Origin: Phycisphaerae bacterium RAS2 | Lineage (GTDB): Bacteria > Planctomycetota > Phycisphaerae > UBA1845 > UTPLA1 | Reading direction: 5' to 3' | Length of the DNA: 64,000 nucleotides | NCBI GenBank assembly: GCA_007753915.1 | Contig: CP036352.1 | Span: 3,969,306-4,033,305 of the forward strand | Shown: piece after piece, positions 9,502 through 17,499 of the stretch | Numbering within the stretch: the stretch's first letter is position 1 | How the letters are laid out: each line of letters opens with the position of its first letter | Notes under the pieces: generated by a model | What the model saw: the letters and a program-made list of their open reading frames with translations, nothing else | Database searches by the model: none | What the model was told of the DNA's origin: nothing | Made by a program: the position numbers and the translations under genes

Positions 9502-10703
9502 GCCGCGCCCTTTCTGAAAGCGGATGATACGGGCGGAGCTTGTCCGCAACCAACCGCGTCCTGACCTGCTCGGGCATGGGCAAACGCTTTCCAGTTCGCA
9601 CAGCAACCCGGCGCGGGGACGGGGCAGTCTTCCGGCGCGATCGCCTCGAACCAATGGCGCGTGCGATTGCAGATCGCGCAAACGCTTAACATCACCGGCA
9701 CCTCGACCAGCACGCCGACCACCGTCGCCAATGCCGCGCCCGACTCGGGGCCGTACAGCGCGATGGCGGTTGCAACGGCCAGCTCAAAGAAATTGCTCGC
9801 CCCGATCAGCGCGCCCGGGGCAGCCACGCGATGCGGAACGCGGAAGAGCTTCATCAACCCGTAAACCAGCGAGGAATTGAAATAGACCTGAATCAAAATC
9901 GGCACGGCGATCAGCGCGACGTGCAGCGAGCGATTTGTGATGTTGTCGGCCTGAAACGCGAAAATGAGAACCAACGTCGCCAACAGCGCCAGCACAGCCA
10001 CCGGGTGAAACCGCGGCAGAAACGCCCGCTCAAACCAGTCGGCCCCGCGCGAACGAATCAGCGCCGTCCGCGTAATCGCCCCGGCCGCCAGTGGGACCAC
10101 GATGAAACAAACGACCGCGTACAGCAGAACTGTGAACGGTACGGTCAATGACGAGGCCCCGCTGACCAGCAGCGTCACGATCGGCGCGAACAGCACCAGC
10201 ATCAGCAGGTCGTTCACCGAGACCTGCACCAGCGTGTACGCCGCGTCGCCGCGCGTCAGGTAACTCCATACGAAGACCATTGCCGTGCACGGCGCGGCCG
10301 CAAGGATGATGACCCCCGCGATGTACTGGTCTGCCAGCTCCGCGCCGATCCATGGAGAAAACAGGTGCTTGAAGAACACATACCCGACCAGCGCCATGCT
10401 GAACGGCTTGACCAGCCAGTTGACGAAGCAGGTGATGAGCAGGCCGCGCGGACGCTTTCCGACGTTGACGATCGACGCGAAGTCGACCTTCAACATCATC
10501 GGATAAATCATCAGCCAGATCAGCACGGCGATCGGGACGTTGATCTGACTCCCGGCGCCAAACTCCAGCCGCCGCAGCGCGTCGATCGCGCCGGGCATCC
10601 ATTTCCCGATCGCGACACCGACAACCATGCACAGACCGACCCAAAGCGTGAGATAGCGCTCGAAGACATTCAGCCGCCGTGGCGAGGCATCCGATTCCGT
10701 CAT
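9495..10703 (-). CDS. acr3: ACR3-family arsenite efflux permease with Cys-rich tail
   Basis: A 402-residue polytopic inner membrane carrier exporting As(III). About ten hydrophobic segments are visible. Family motifs include AAPCTAMVFVWSYL with the conserved essential Cys, and SNFFELAVATAIALYG. After the usual family end (CNRTRHWFEA) there is an extra tail of about 45 residues with several cysteines (EDC, GCC, VGCG, AAC), which is unusual and might bind arsenite. Start is 4 nt after the arsM stop; the NeuC-like gene overlaps its end. Regulation is most likely by arsR at the head of the operon. Confidence 0.95.
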   Translation of the reverse strand: MTESDASPRRLNVFERYLTLWVGLCMVVGVAIGKWMPGAIDALRRLEFGAGSQINVPIAVLIWLMIYPMMLKVDFASIVNVGKRPRGLLITCFVNWLVKPFSMALVGYVFFKHLFSPWIGAELADQYIAGVIILAAAPCTAMVFVWSYLTRGDAAYTLVQVSVNDLLMLVLFAPIVTLLVSGASSLTVPFTVLLYAVVCFIVVPLAAGAITRTALIRSRGADWFERAFLPRFHPVAVLALLATLVLIFAFQADNITNRSLHVALIAVPILIQVYFNSSLVYGLMKLFRVPHRVAAPGALIGASNFFELAVATAIALYGPESGAALATVVGVLVEVPVMLSVCAICNRTRHWFEAIAPEDCPVPAPGCCANWKAFAHARAGQDAVGCGQAPPVSSAFRKGAAC

Positions 10704-10707
10704 GGCG

Positions 10708-11538
10708 TCACTCCTGCATGGGCATTCGCGCGAAGAACACCGCGCTCCACACGTTCCCGGCGGCTGCCGCAGCCAGTTTCGCGGTCTCGGCGGCGGCTAC
10801 GCCATCGGTCATCGCCAGCGCCGCAAGTTGCGAGGGTTCGTAGAACACACGCTGCCGGACTTCCACGTCGACCAGCCCGGCGGCACGCAGGCCGGCAACG
10901 TATGAGGCCTCGCTGATGGCTCCGGCAATACAACTCGCGTGAAGATCCGCGTTATGGCGAACTTCGTCCGGCAGGTCGGACGCCACGACATCCGACACGC
11001 GCAGACGCCCGCCGGGCCGCAGGACGCGGGCGATCTCGGCGAAGACCCGCTCCTTTTCAGGTGACAGATTAATGACGCAATTGGAGATCACCCAGTCGAC
11101 CGAGCCATCCGCCACCGGCATCTGCTCGATGATGCCCTTGCGGACTTCGATGTTCGTCAGGCCCGCCGCAGCGATGTTGGCCCGTGCCCGCTCGATCATC
11201 GCGTCGGTCATGTCCACGCCGATGACGCGCCCACTCGGCCCCACCTTCTGCGCTGCGATCAGCAGGTCGATGCCCGCGCCGCTGCCCAGATCGAGCACAA
11301 CCTCGCCCGGTCTCACTTCGGCAAACGCAAGCGGATTGCCGCAGCCGAAGGAATTGGCCACCGCATCGGCCGGCAGCCCCGCAAGGATTTCGTCCTGGTA
11401 GCCGGCGCTCTTTGCGAGCACACCCTTCGACGAGCCGCCGCAACAGGTCGACGTCCCGCAACACCCGCCGCCGGGCTGGGTGACGGCCTTCTCATACTGT
11501 CGCGACACCATTTCACGGACTGCCTGGTTGCTGCTCAT
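10708..11538 (-). CDS. arsM: arsenite S-adenosylmethionine methyltransferase
   Basis: A 276-residue class I SAM methyltransferase that methylates As(III) in the cytoplasm. The start is the ATG at 11538, which overlaps the arsR stop (ATGA) and has GGGAGA upstream; the frame extends to 11580 only within arsR. A Cys-rich N-terminal element (GGGCCGTSTCCGG) precedes the SAM-binding LDLGSGAGIDLLIAA. The catalytic cysteines expected for ArsM are seen in ISNCVINL and HASCIAGA, with the intervening RVSDVVASDLP typical of the family. It is the second gene of arsR-arsM-acr3. Confidence 0.94.
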   Translation of the reverse strand: MSSNQAVREMVSRQYEKAVTQPGGGCCGTSTCCGGSSKGVLAKSAGYQDEILAGLPADAVANSFGCGNPLAFAEVRPGEVVLDLGSGAGIDLLIAAQKVGPSGRVIGVDMTDAMIERARANIAAAGLTNIEVRKGIIEQMPVADGSVDWVISNCVINLSPEKERVFAEIARVLRPGGRLRVSDVVASDLPDEVRHNADLHASCIAGAISEASYVAGLRAAGLVDVEVRQRVFYEPSQLAALAMTDGVAAAETAKLAAAAAGNVWSAVFFARMPMQE

Positions 11539-11918
11539 GGAAGGTTCTCCCTGGGTTGGCACGTCGCGGGCGGGCAGCACTGTTCAATGGCTGCCGCCAG
11601 CCCGCGCAACGTGTTCACCACGATTTCGCAGTTCACCGAGTAATAGACCTGCTTCCCCCGACGCTGCGCGACCAATACGCCCGCTTCGCGCAACAACGCC
11701 AGATGACGCGACACGACCGATACGTCGACCGGGCAGCAGGCGGCCAGCTCGCCGACCGTGCAGGGCCGGCGACATTGCGCCAGGCGACAGAGGATGGCCA
11801 CGCGGTTGGCGTCGCCAAAGGCCTTGAAGAACCGCGGCTCGATCAGCGTATCAATCGTCGGGCAGCAGGCTCGGCGGCGGGCGGCGGGTTTGCGCTTTCT
11901 TTTGCTCATTTGCGTCAT
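11535..11918 (-). CDS. arsR: ArsR/SmtB-family arsenic-responsive repressor
   Basis: A 127-residue winged-helix repressor from the ATG at 11918; ATG 11921 is adjacent and ATG 11909 is also possible. The frame runs on to 12026 but crosses a near-consensus promoter, so the longer form is unlikely. The DNA-binding part is CTVGELAACCPVDVSVVSRHLALLREAG, in two adjacent pieces around residues 60-90. Cysteine pairs occur at RRACCP near the N-terminus, in ELAACCP in the recognition region, and in QCCPPATC at the C-terminus, any of which could bind As(III). It heads the operon and overlaps arsM by 4 bp. Confidence 0.92.
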   Translation of the reverse strand: MTQMSKRKRKPAARRRACCPTIDTLIEPRFFKAFGDANRVAILCRLAQCRRPCTVGELAACCPVDVSVVSRHLALLREAGVLVAQRRGKQVYYSVNCEIVVNTLRGLAAAIEQCCPPATCQPRENLP

Positions 11919-11927
11919 CATGCAAAT
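11908..11927. promoter_or_regulatory. candidate ArsR operator, inverted repeat ATTTGC-N8-GCAAAT
   Basis: Perfect 6-bp arms at 11908-11913 and 11922-11927 with an 8-nt spacer. The repeat covers the arsR start codons and part of the -10 hexamer, a position suited to autorepression. Assignment to ArsR is inference. Confidence 0.5.
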
Positions 11928-11953
11928 ATAGAGCGCACCCACGGCCCGGTCAA
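11925..11953 (-). promoter_or_regulatory. ars operon promoter TTGACC-N17-TATATT
   Basis: On the minus strand the -35 TTGACC is 11953-11948 and the -10 TATATT is 11930-11925, with exactly 17 nt between. The predicted transcription start falls at or beside the ATG at 11918, implying a leaderless or nearly leaderless arsR message. Confidence 0.75.
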
Positions 11954-12090
11954 GTGAGTTTTCTCCAGGATCGATCCAACCGGGGTCCTCTCTGGTTGAA
12001 CCGTTGCCTTGCCTCTTATCTGCCAACGGGTTACAACTACCCGCCCGCGCTCACGGATCGTCCGCGACGCGATGTGAACGGTCGAGCACC

Positions 12091-13173
12091 ATGGACATGA
12101 ATGACCTCATAACACGGCTCGCGGCGATTGAATCCGACGCCCGGGCCGCCATCGCCGCCAGCGCAACCATCGACGCTTTGCGCGCCGCGGAATCAAAGAT
12201 CAGCAAAGGCCCGCTCGCCGACGCGCTCAAGTCCATCAAGCAGGTCGCGCCCGATCAGCGCGGCCCGGCCGGCCAGGCGATCAACACCACCAAGAACGCT
12301 GTCGCCGAACTGTTCGCGGCCGCGATGGCCCGGCTGCGCGAAGCAGACGTGGCCGGCGAGCGCAAGACTGCCGCCGACTTCGACCCCACGCTGCCGCCGC
12401 CGCTCACCCCGCGCGGCAGCCTGCACCCCGTCACGGCCGTGCAGCGCGAGGTCGAGCGCATCTTCACCGGCCTGGGCTTCGCCGTCGTCGGCGGGCCGGA
12501 GATGGAGACGGATTTCTACAACTTCGAAGCGCTGAACATCCCCGCCATGCACCCGGCGCGCGATGCACAGGACACCTTCTGGCTCACCAACGGCTGGCTC
12601 CTGCGAACGCACACCAGCCCCTGCCAGGTCCGCGCCATGAAACGCTTCGGCCCGCCGATCCGCGTCATCGCGCCCGGCCGCTGCTTTCGCTATGAGGCCA
12701 TCGACGCCTCGCACGAGAACACGTTTCACCAGCTCGAAGGCCTGCTGATCGACAAGGACATCTCCGTCGCGCACCTCATCGCCTTCATGAAGCTGTTGCT
12801 GCGAGAAGTCTTTCAACGTGATGTGAAAGTCCGCCTGCGACCCGGCTTCTTCCCCTTCGTCGAACCGGGCTTCGAACTCGACATGTCCTGCGCCATCTGC
12901 AACGGCTCGGCCGTGCGGCCCGACGGCGAACCCTGCGCGACGTGCAAGCGCAGCGGCTGGGTCGAGATTCTCCCCTGCGGCATGGTGCATCCCAACGTGC
13001 TGCGTCACGGCGGCATCGACCCGCACGAATACACCGGCTTCGCCTTCGGCCTGGGCCTGACGCGGCTGGCGATGATGAAGTACGGCATTGCAGACATTCG
13101 TATTCTCAACAGCGGCGACCTGCGGGGAATCGTCCACGCCGAACGGCTCAAGGGGCCGTCGCTGGTAGGGTAG
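12091..13173 (+). CDS. pheS: phenylalanyl-tRNA synthetase alpha subunit
   Basis: A 360-residue cytoplasmic aminoacyl-tRNA synthetase subunit. The start is the ATG at 12091 (MDMND); the longer open frame from 12004 is not conserved-looking. A coiled N-terminal domain with ISKGPL is followed by the class II core: LHPVTAVQREVERIF, GPEMETDFYNFEALNIP, AMHPARDAQDTFWL, LLRTHTSPCQVR and the C-terminal FGLGLTRLAMMKYGI. A CxxC...CxxC element (CAICNGS, CATCKRSGW) before EILPCGMVHPNVL may bind zinc; it is known in a subset of PheS. pheT is not adjacent, so the beta subunit must be encoded elsewhere. Confidence 0.96.
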   Translation: MDMNDLITRLAAIESDARAAIAASATIDALRAAESKISKGPLADALKSIKQVAPDQRGPAGQAINTTKNAVAELFAAAMARLREADVAGERKTAADFDPTLPPPLTPRGSLHPVTAVQREVERIFTGLGFAVVGGPEMETDFYNFEALNIPAMHPARDAQDTFWLTNGWLLRTHTSPCQVRAMKRFGPPIRVIAPGRCFRYEAIDASHENTFHQLEGLLIDKDISVAHLIAFMKLLLREVFQRDVKVRLRPGFFPFVEPGFELDMSCAICNGSAVRPDGEPCATCKRSGWVEILPCGMVHPNVLRHGGIDPHEYTGFAFGLGLTRLAMMKYGIADIRILNSGDLRGIVHAERLKGPSLVG

Positions 13174-13222
13174 GCTTGAGGCGTGAGACCTGGGGCTTGA
13201 GACTTGGAGCTTTAGGTTTGAG
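13174..13222 (+). repeat. iterated CTTGAGACYTGGRG-like words after pheS
   Basis: Three imperfect copies of a 14-20 nt word built from CTTGAG, GAGACCTGGGG and GAGACTTGGAG start at the pheS stop codon. The rest of the spacer to 13468 shows nothing I can name. Confidence 0.4.
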
Positions 13223-13468
13223 CAACGCTGCGGCCATGCTTTGTCCGAGCCGCGCCCGTAAGGAAGCGGGTTCTTGGCAGTTCGATAAGGCAGGTCGGCC
13301 GTACCGACCCACCGTTGATTGAACAAAGAATCCTTCTCGAATTGATTGAACCGATGTCGCAGGACGCGATTGCGTCGCCACGGCCACTTTGATTTTCCTT
13401 CCCTTGCCATGGCAGAGCTACGGACGGTTAAGCCGCCCGGACTGATCCACTTAAACTCGCGGATTGGA

Positions 13469-14686
13469 TCAGACCGGCGAACGCTTCAGGTTCGGTTTGC
13501 GGCAGCTTCGGCGCATGGCGAGGATGCCCACGGGGATCGCCAGCAACGGCATCAAACCGCCGAATCCGCAGAAGGGAAACAAAGTGGCAAGTAGCGAGGG
13601 CGGCCGGACCTTTTCCGCGATAGTCAGGTCGACCGTATTGCCGCCGCCATAACCGCGAAGCGACATCTTTCCGTCCGATCGCGTATCCAGAAAATGAAAC
13701 TGCGCCTGCTCCACGCCGTCGTCCGGGTCATTAATCCAAACGCCGCACTGCGATCCAAAATTGATCGCACCGACGACCGTCACCCAATGGCCGCCGCCGC
13801 CGGTCCATAGAACCGACAATTCCACGTCTGCGCCTTCGGCAAGCGCCTTCTTGATGTTGTCGCCGCTGGGAAGGGAACCCGGCCCACCGCCGATCGTCGT
13901 CGTATCGATGGGCAGCCCGAGTTCATTGACGAGCGCTTGCTTGCCTGCAAGGAAATTCTCATCGCTCGTGCCCGAATTCGGATCCGTCATCATGTGACCG
14001 GCGTCTTTCAACGTGTCGCGTAAGCCCGCCGTGGTCATGTTGGTCGTCACGGAGTCGTGCTCGTTGTCGAGCCAAGTCAGGCTGTTGGCCACCGACGTCG
14101 GGCCGCACTCGTTGGGGCCTTGCGCGAGATCGGGGACGCCCTTGTGATACGTCACATCAATCGGCGGAAGCGGAGGAGGAGGAGGCGCCGTGAACTGCAG
14201 CGGAAAAGACGGTGCTGCACCCGGGTCCGCAAAGCTGCCATACCCGTCGCGGCATGATCCGCCGTTGGTCAGGTAGTTGACGGGTTGTCCGATGAGGTGA
14301 ATCACGGCCTGATCTGCGACAAAAGGCGGCGCTTCGATGGCATAATCTTTAAGAAACGTCGTGTGATAGGTCTCCCCGGTCAAAAAGACCGACGCAGGAA
14401 TCACGGTGGCGATCCTGGAGAGTCCGGGCTCGTAGCCGACCGGCAGATTCTGAACGACCCATGTGCCGTCGTTGCGAACGACATTCAGGAAGAAATGACT
14501 CTGCGACTCGCCGGAACTCTGAAACTCGGCTGAGTACTCAACGAGATCGGACGGAATCAACGCCGAAGTCCAAACCACCGGCCGAAAGCTTTCATTCGAT
14601 TGGGCCGCCGCCGTCGCCGGCAAGGACATAACGATGGCAACGAGCGCCATGCAGATCGTGCCAATTCGAGTTTTGTCATTGGTCAT
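13469..14686 (-). CDS. secreted C39-like cysteine peptidase-fold protein with C-terminal PFCG/TM tail
   Basis: A 405-residue exported protein from the ATG at 14686, which has GGGAG upstream; the frame to 14776 is spurious. A signal peptide covers about residues 1-29 and ends near TAAAQS. A Pro-rich linker (PPPPPLPP) precedes a papain-like C39 domain: QGPNECGPTS carries the candidate catalytic Cys, GGHWVTVVGA the His, and WINDPDDG the Asp. Substrate unknown. The C-terminus is LFPFCGFGG, then a hydrophobic stretch and a basic end (MRRSCRK), the layout of a cell-surface sorting tail. A very similar tail ends the protein at 48185-49285. Confidence 0.8.
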   Translation of the reverse strand: MTNDKTRIGTICMALVAIVMSLPATAAAQSNESFRPVVWTSALIPSDLVEYSAEFQSSGESQSHFFLNVVRNDGTWVVQNLPVGYEPGLSRIATVIPASVFLTGETYHTTFLKDYAIEAPPFVADQAVIHLIGQPVNYLTNGGSCRDGYGSFADPGAAPSFPLQFTAPPPPPLPPIDVTYHKGVPDLAQGPNECGPTSVANSLTWLDNEHDSVTTNMTTAGLRDTLKDAGHMMTDPNSGTSDENFLAGKQALVNELGLPIDTTTIGGGPGSLPSGDNIKKALAEGADVELSVLWTGGGGHWVTVVGAINFGSQCGVWINDPDDGVEQAQFHFLDTRSDGKMSLRGYGGGNTVDLTIAEKVRPPSLLATLFPFCGFGGLMPLLAIPVGILAMRRSCRKPNLKRSPV

Positions 14687-14966
14687 TATGATTCTCCCGA
14701 GTTGTAATTGGAGCATCTCCTGTTGTACTTCGACCCCAGCGCAGGTGCAAGAGCGTGGCCCATGCGGCCGACGCACGGCACAGGTGAGAGCTCGGCAACG
14801 TGGGAAGGCCGAAACGACGCACCATGTCTGTCGTTTGACGCACCGTTCATTCTACAACGCGACGTTCTGCCATGCCCCGGCGAGGCAAGGGGCTGTAGCC
14901 ACGGGTGAAGCGATGTGATACTCGCGGATTCGTCGATCTTCCCAATCCACTCCCCGCCCCTCACGT

Positions 14967-15935
14967 TCACGGAGCAAGGAGCTTCTGAACAAATCCTGGG
15001 ACATCACCAAGGTCGATCATGCCGTTGAGATTGAAATCCGACGGGCAGACGTCGGCCACGGCGACGGACGACCCTTGTAGCGCCGCGATGAACGGAGCAA
15101 TGTCCCTGCCGTTCACAAGGCAATCGTGATTGCTGTCGCCCGTCTTGATGGGAACATCGGTCGGCGTGAACAGCAGGAACGACTGGCCCATGTTCTCAAT
15201 CGCGTTGTCCTCCGCCGTATCCAGATCGATGCTTTGTGCCCGAAAGTAATACGGCACGCACGGACAAAGCGTGCCGGGTGAAACGGCCATGCTTGGAATG
15301 GTGGACGATGTCGTGGGCGTGGGCAGAATGGTTACGAAGTTCAGTGCCGTGTCATAGATCACGACCTGGTAGCGGCGGATCAAACCGGGTTCATTGGGCG
15401 ACGGGTCGGGATCGGTGAACGTGATCGTCGGCGCCGTGGTCTGATTGCTGACAGCCACGTTGGTCGGCAGCGGCACGACTTCCATCCGATTCAGCCGATG
15501 GCCGAGGAGCGAATCGGTCTGGTTGTTGTTGTTCGTGACGACATACGTGTATCGCCCCGAGACGTTTGGAAAATCCGCCTCGCCGATCGGAAAGAGATGG
15601 ATGAAGGCCGCGGAATTGCCCAAGACCGTCAGCCCCAGCGCGGTCGGCTGGACGAACGGGAAATCATTGTTGTTGCACGACACGGTCGCGCCGGCCGGCG
15701 GGCCGATGAGCGCCGCGACGCCGATCGGGTCGGTCGCATCGCACCGCGTCAAGACATAAAGACCGGGAAAGCCGAAGATGTCATCCGGCGGGCGGTGTTC
15801 GACGTACGTCAATTCGAACTGAATCTGGGGCGCGGCGAGAATCGACGCGCCGGCAAAGAGGCTCATGGCAGCGGCGATGCACAGAACCGCGGCGCGCATC
15901 GCGCGCCGCATCATATGCTGACGATGGAACGTCAT
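14967..15935 (-). CDS. secreted protein with C-terminal dockerin-like repeats
   Basis: A 322-residue protein with a signal peptide of about 34 residues (MRRAMRAAVLC then a hydrophobic run to ILAA). The central part is beta-rich, resembles a fibronectin-like module and has no recognised enzyme motif. The C-terminus holds two calcium-loop segments of dockerin type, GDSNHDCLVNGRDI and SDFNLNGMIDLGDV, separated by about 20 residues. Dockerin-like endings are common in planctomycete secreted proteins and need not imply a cellulosome. Partners are not known. Confidence 0.75.
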   Translation of the reverse strand: MTFHRQHMMRRAMRAAVLCIAAAMSLFAGASILAAPQIQFELTYVEHRPPDDIFGFPGLYVLTRCDATDPIGVAALIGPPAGATVSCNNNDFPFVQPTALGLTVLGNSAAFIHLFPIGEADFPNVSGRYTYVVTNNNNQTDSLLGHRLNRMEVVPLPTNVAVSNQTTAPTITFTDPDPSPNEPGLIRRYQVVIYDTALNFVTILPTPTTSSTIPSMAVSPGTLCPCVPYYFRAQSIDLDTAEDNAIENMGQSFLLFTPTDVPIKTGDSNHDCLVNGRDIAPFIAALQGSSVAVADVCPSDFNLNGMIDLGDVPGFVQKLLAP

Positions 15936-16068
15936 ATGCCTCTCCCCTCGTGCCCATTCCTTTGCGCTTTTGCTATTCTAACTTGGCACGGTGCTTGAGA
16001 ACAAGCTCCCGCGGGTTCCGTTCCGGCGAGCCGGAGCTCCACTCGTTGCTACACTATCCAGATGTAAA

Positions 16069-16530
16069 TCAGCGAAGCGTATCTTTCAGATAGGAGAAAA
16101 CGGCAAGAATTAAGGCCAAGATGGCTATGAAGCTTGCGATGCGCGACTCTCGTATCGCCTTTCGTGCGAGACTATTAGCATGGGCGGCAGACTCTGCCTG
16201 CATCTGTTGGAGCTGTAATGCTCGTTGTCCGTCATCACGGATTCCCGCCACTCGTAGCGTCATTGAAAAAAATGCTGCATCTGTTTGTTCTGTTTGAAGT
16301 ATCAATTCAATAAAATAAGCACGAGAATCAGAAAAGGTCTTCTTGAAATAGCTCAAATAGTTCTCGATCGAATATCGTTCAATGTGTATCTTTGTCGTGA
16401 AAGGATCACCCCCTGAAGATCGAGTCATTTCATAGGGAATTCGAAACGCAATCTTCTTGCAAAACTCCAAGAGTCCCGCGTCGTCCAATTGTTCGAAATG
16501 ATCGCGTAAGTCTTTGCTGGCTGTATTCAT
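16069..16530 (-). CDS. hypothetical tail-anchored protein, low-GC gene
   Basis: A 153-residue protein that I do not recognise. Its base composition and codon use are clearly more AT-rich than the neighbours, suggesting recent transfer. The N-terminal part is soluble and helical (FEQLDDAGLLEFCKKIAF), the middle has an alpha/beta look, and residues 95-125 are Gln/Ala-rich, possibly coiled coil. A single hydrophobic segment near residues 132-148 followed by LKDTLR would anchor it by its tail with the bulk in the cytoplasm. It lies 133 bp downstream of hepT on the same strand and could belong to the same island. Confidence 0.75.
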   Translation of the reverse strand: MNTASKDLRDHFEQLDDAGLLEFCKKIAFRIPYEMTRSSGGDPFTTKIHIERYSIENYLSYFKKTFSDSRAYFIELILQTEQTDAAFFSMTLRVAGIRDDGQRALQLQQMQAESAAHANSLARKAIRESRIASFIAILALILAVFSYLKDTLR

Positions 16531-16663
16531 TGCGATTGCTTTGAAATTAATTCACTTGCGCAACGCTCCACTTGTGGACTCCGAATGACGTCCGTGCGTC
16601 CGTGAGACTGACCCACCCTTCGAGGCTCGCAAGTGACTCGCCCGCAGGCGGCCTCGCAACAGA

Positions 16664-17005
16664 TCAACTCGATTGCGCCAACTCCTCAACTTGTCGTTTC
16701 AAAACAGAAAGCTTGATCGAAGCAGCGTCCCAGACGACTTCCACATCGATGATATCGTAGCCGTGAATCAGAATATTGCGAAATGCAATGATGCGTCGGT
16801 AGTCGCTGATCCGTGCGGCAATTGCCGGACTAAACCGCTCCAGCCTGTGCAATGCTTCCCCAATGATCTCAAACTGACGCTCGACCGCGGAACGCAGCAA
16901 CTCATTCGCTCGAAATGTGTCAAGCGATTCGCCTGCAATAAACGATGTGATTCGATCCGCGGCGAGGCGAATGTCCTCCAGCAGCTTGCGAGCTTCAAGC
17001 TCCAT
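16664..17005 (-). CDS. hepT: HepT-like HEPN-domain toxin (RNase)
   Basis: A 113-residue all-helical HEPN protein of the DUF86/HepT family. The catalytic Rx4-6HxY motif is intact as RNILIHGY near residues 76-83. Family members cleave RNA and are silenced by the MntA partner, which can AMPylate a Tyr of the toxin. The start overlaps the end of mntA by 11 bp, the usual coupled layout. Acts in the cytoplasm in toxin-antitoxin or defence roles. Confidence 0.9.
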   Translation of the reverse strand: MELEARKLLEDIRLAADRITSFIAGESLDTFRANELLRSAVERQFEIIGEALHRLERFSPAIAARISDYRRIIAFRNILIHGYDIIDVEVVWDAASIKLSVLKRQVEELAQSS

Positions 17006-17306
17006 AGAGCGTGACCCGGTTTCGATTGATGCTTTCCAGCAGATAAGGATTCTGTAGCGAACGCGCTAGAAGCAGATCGATCTTGCGGCCAAACTCCCGC
17101 TCGAGCGCCTCACGCAGGTCAAAGAATGCATCAAACATTTCGCCCGGCGCGAGGGGCTCAAATTCGACCAGGAAATCCAGATCGCTTCGGCCGGCTTCGA
17201 ACGATTCGCCTCGCGCCGCGGAGCCAAACAGCTCCAGCCGCGCAACGCGACAGCGTCTGCAAATCCTCGCCAGGGAATCATGGTGCTCGCGTAAGAAGGC
17301 GACCAC
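16995..17306 (-). CDS. mntA: MntA-like minimal nucleotidyltransferase antitoxin
   Basis: A 103-residue protein starting with GTG at 17306. The polymerase-beta-fold motif GSx10DxD is intact as LFGSAARG followed by RSDLDFLVEF. A third acidic residue is likely in RKIDLLLA. Family members neutralise HepT by AMP transfer. It is upstream of and overlaps hepT. A frame extension of 18 codons before the GTG lacks another ATG. Confidence 0.9.
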   Translation of the reverse strand: MVAFLREHHDSLARICRRCRVARLELFGSAARGESFEAGRSDLDFLVEFEPLAPGEMFDAFFDLREALEREFGRKIDLLLARSLQNPYLLESINRNRVTLYGA

Positions 17307-17499
17307 GGTTGTCTCGCTTTCCGCCCACGCCGGCCATTTCGCGGTCGAATCTTAAACTCACTTAGCTCATACGAATCGGCCGCGACACGCACATTCTATG
17401 TCGACTCGGCAATGAATGTCACTTCTGTAGTTTGTTCTCGGATTTGCTTCCGTAGGCAACAAAGCGTCCAGATAGATTTCCGGCCCGCCCTTCAATCCC

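Noticed and set aside
12004-12090. Longer N-terminus for pheS
   Set aside because: Residues before the ATG at 12091 are Arg/Pro-rich and do not match PheS.
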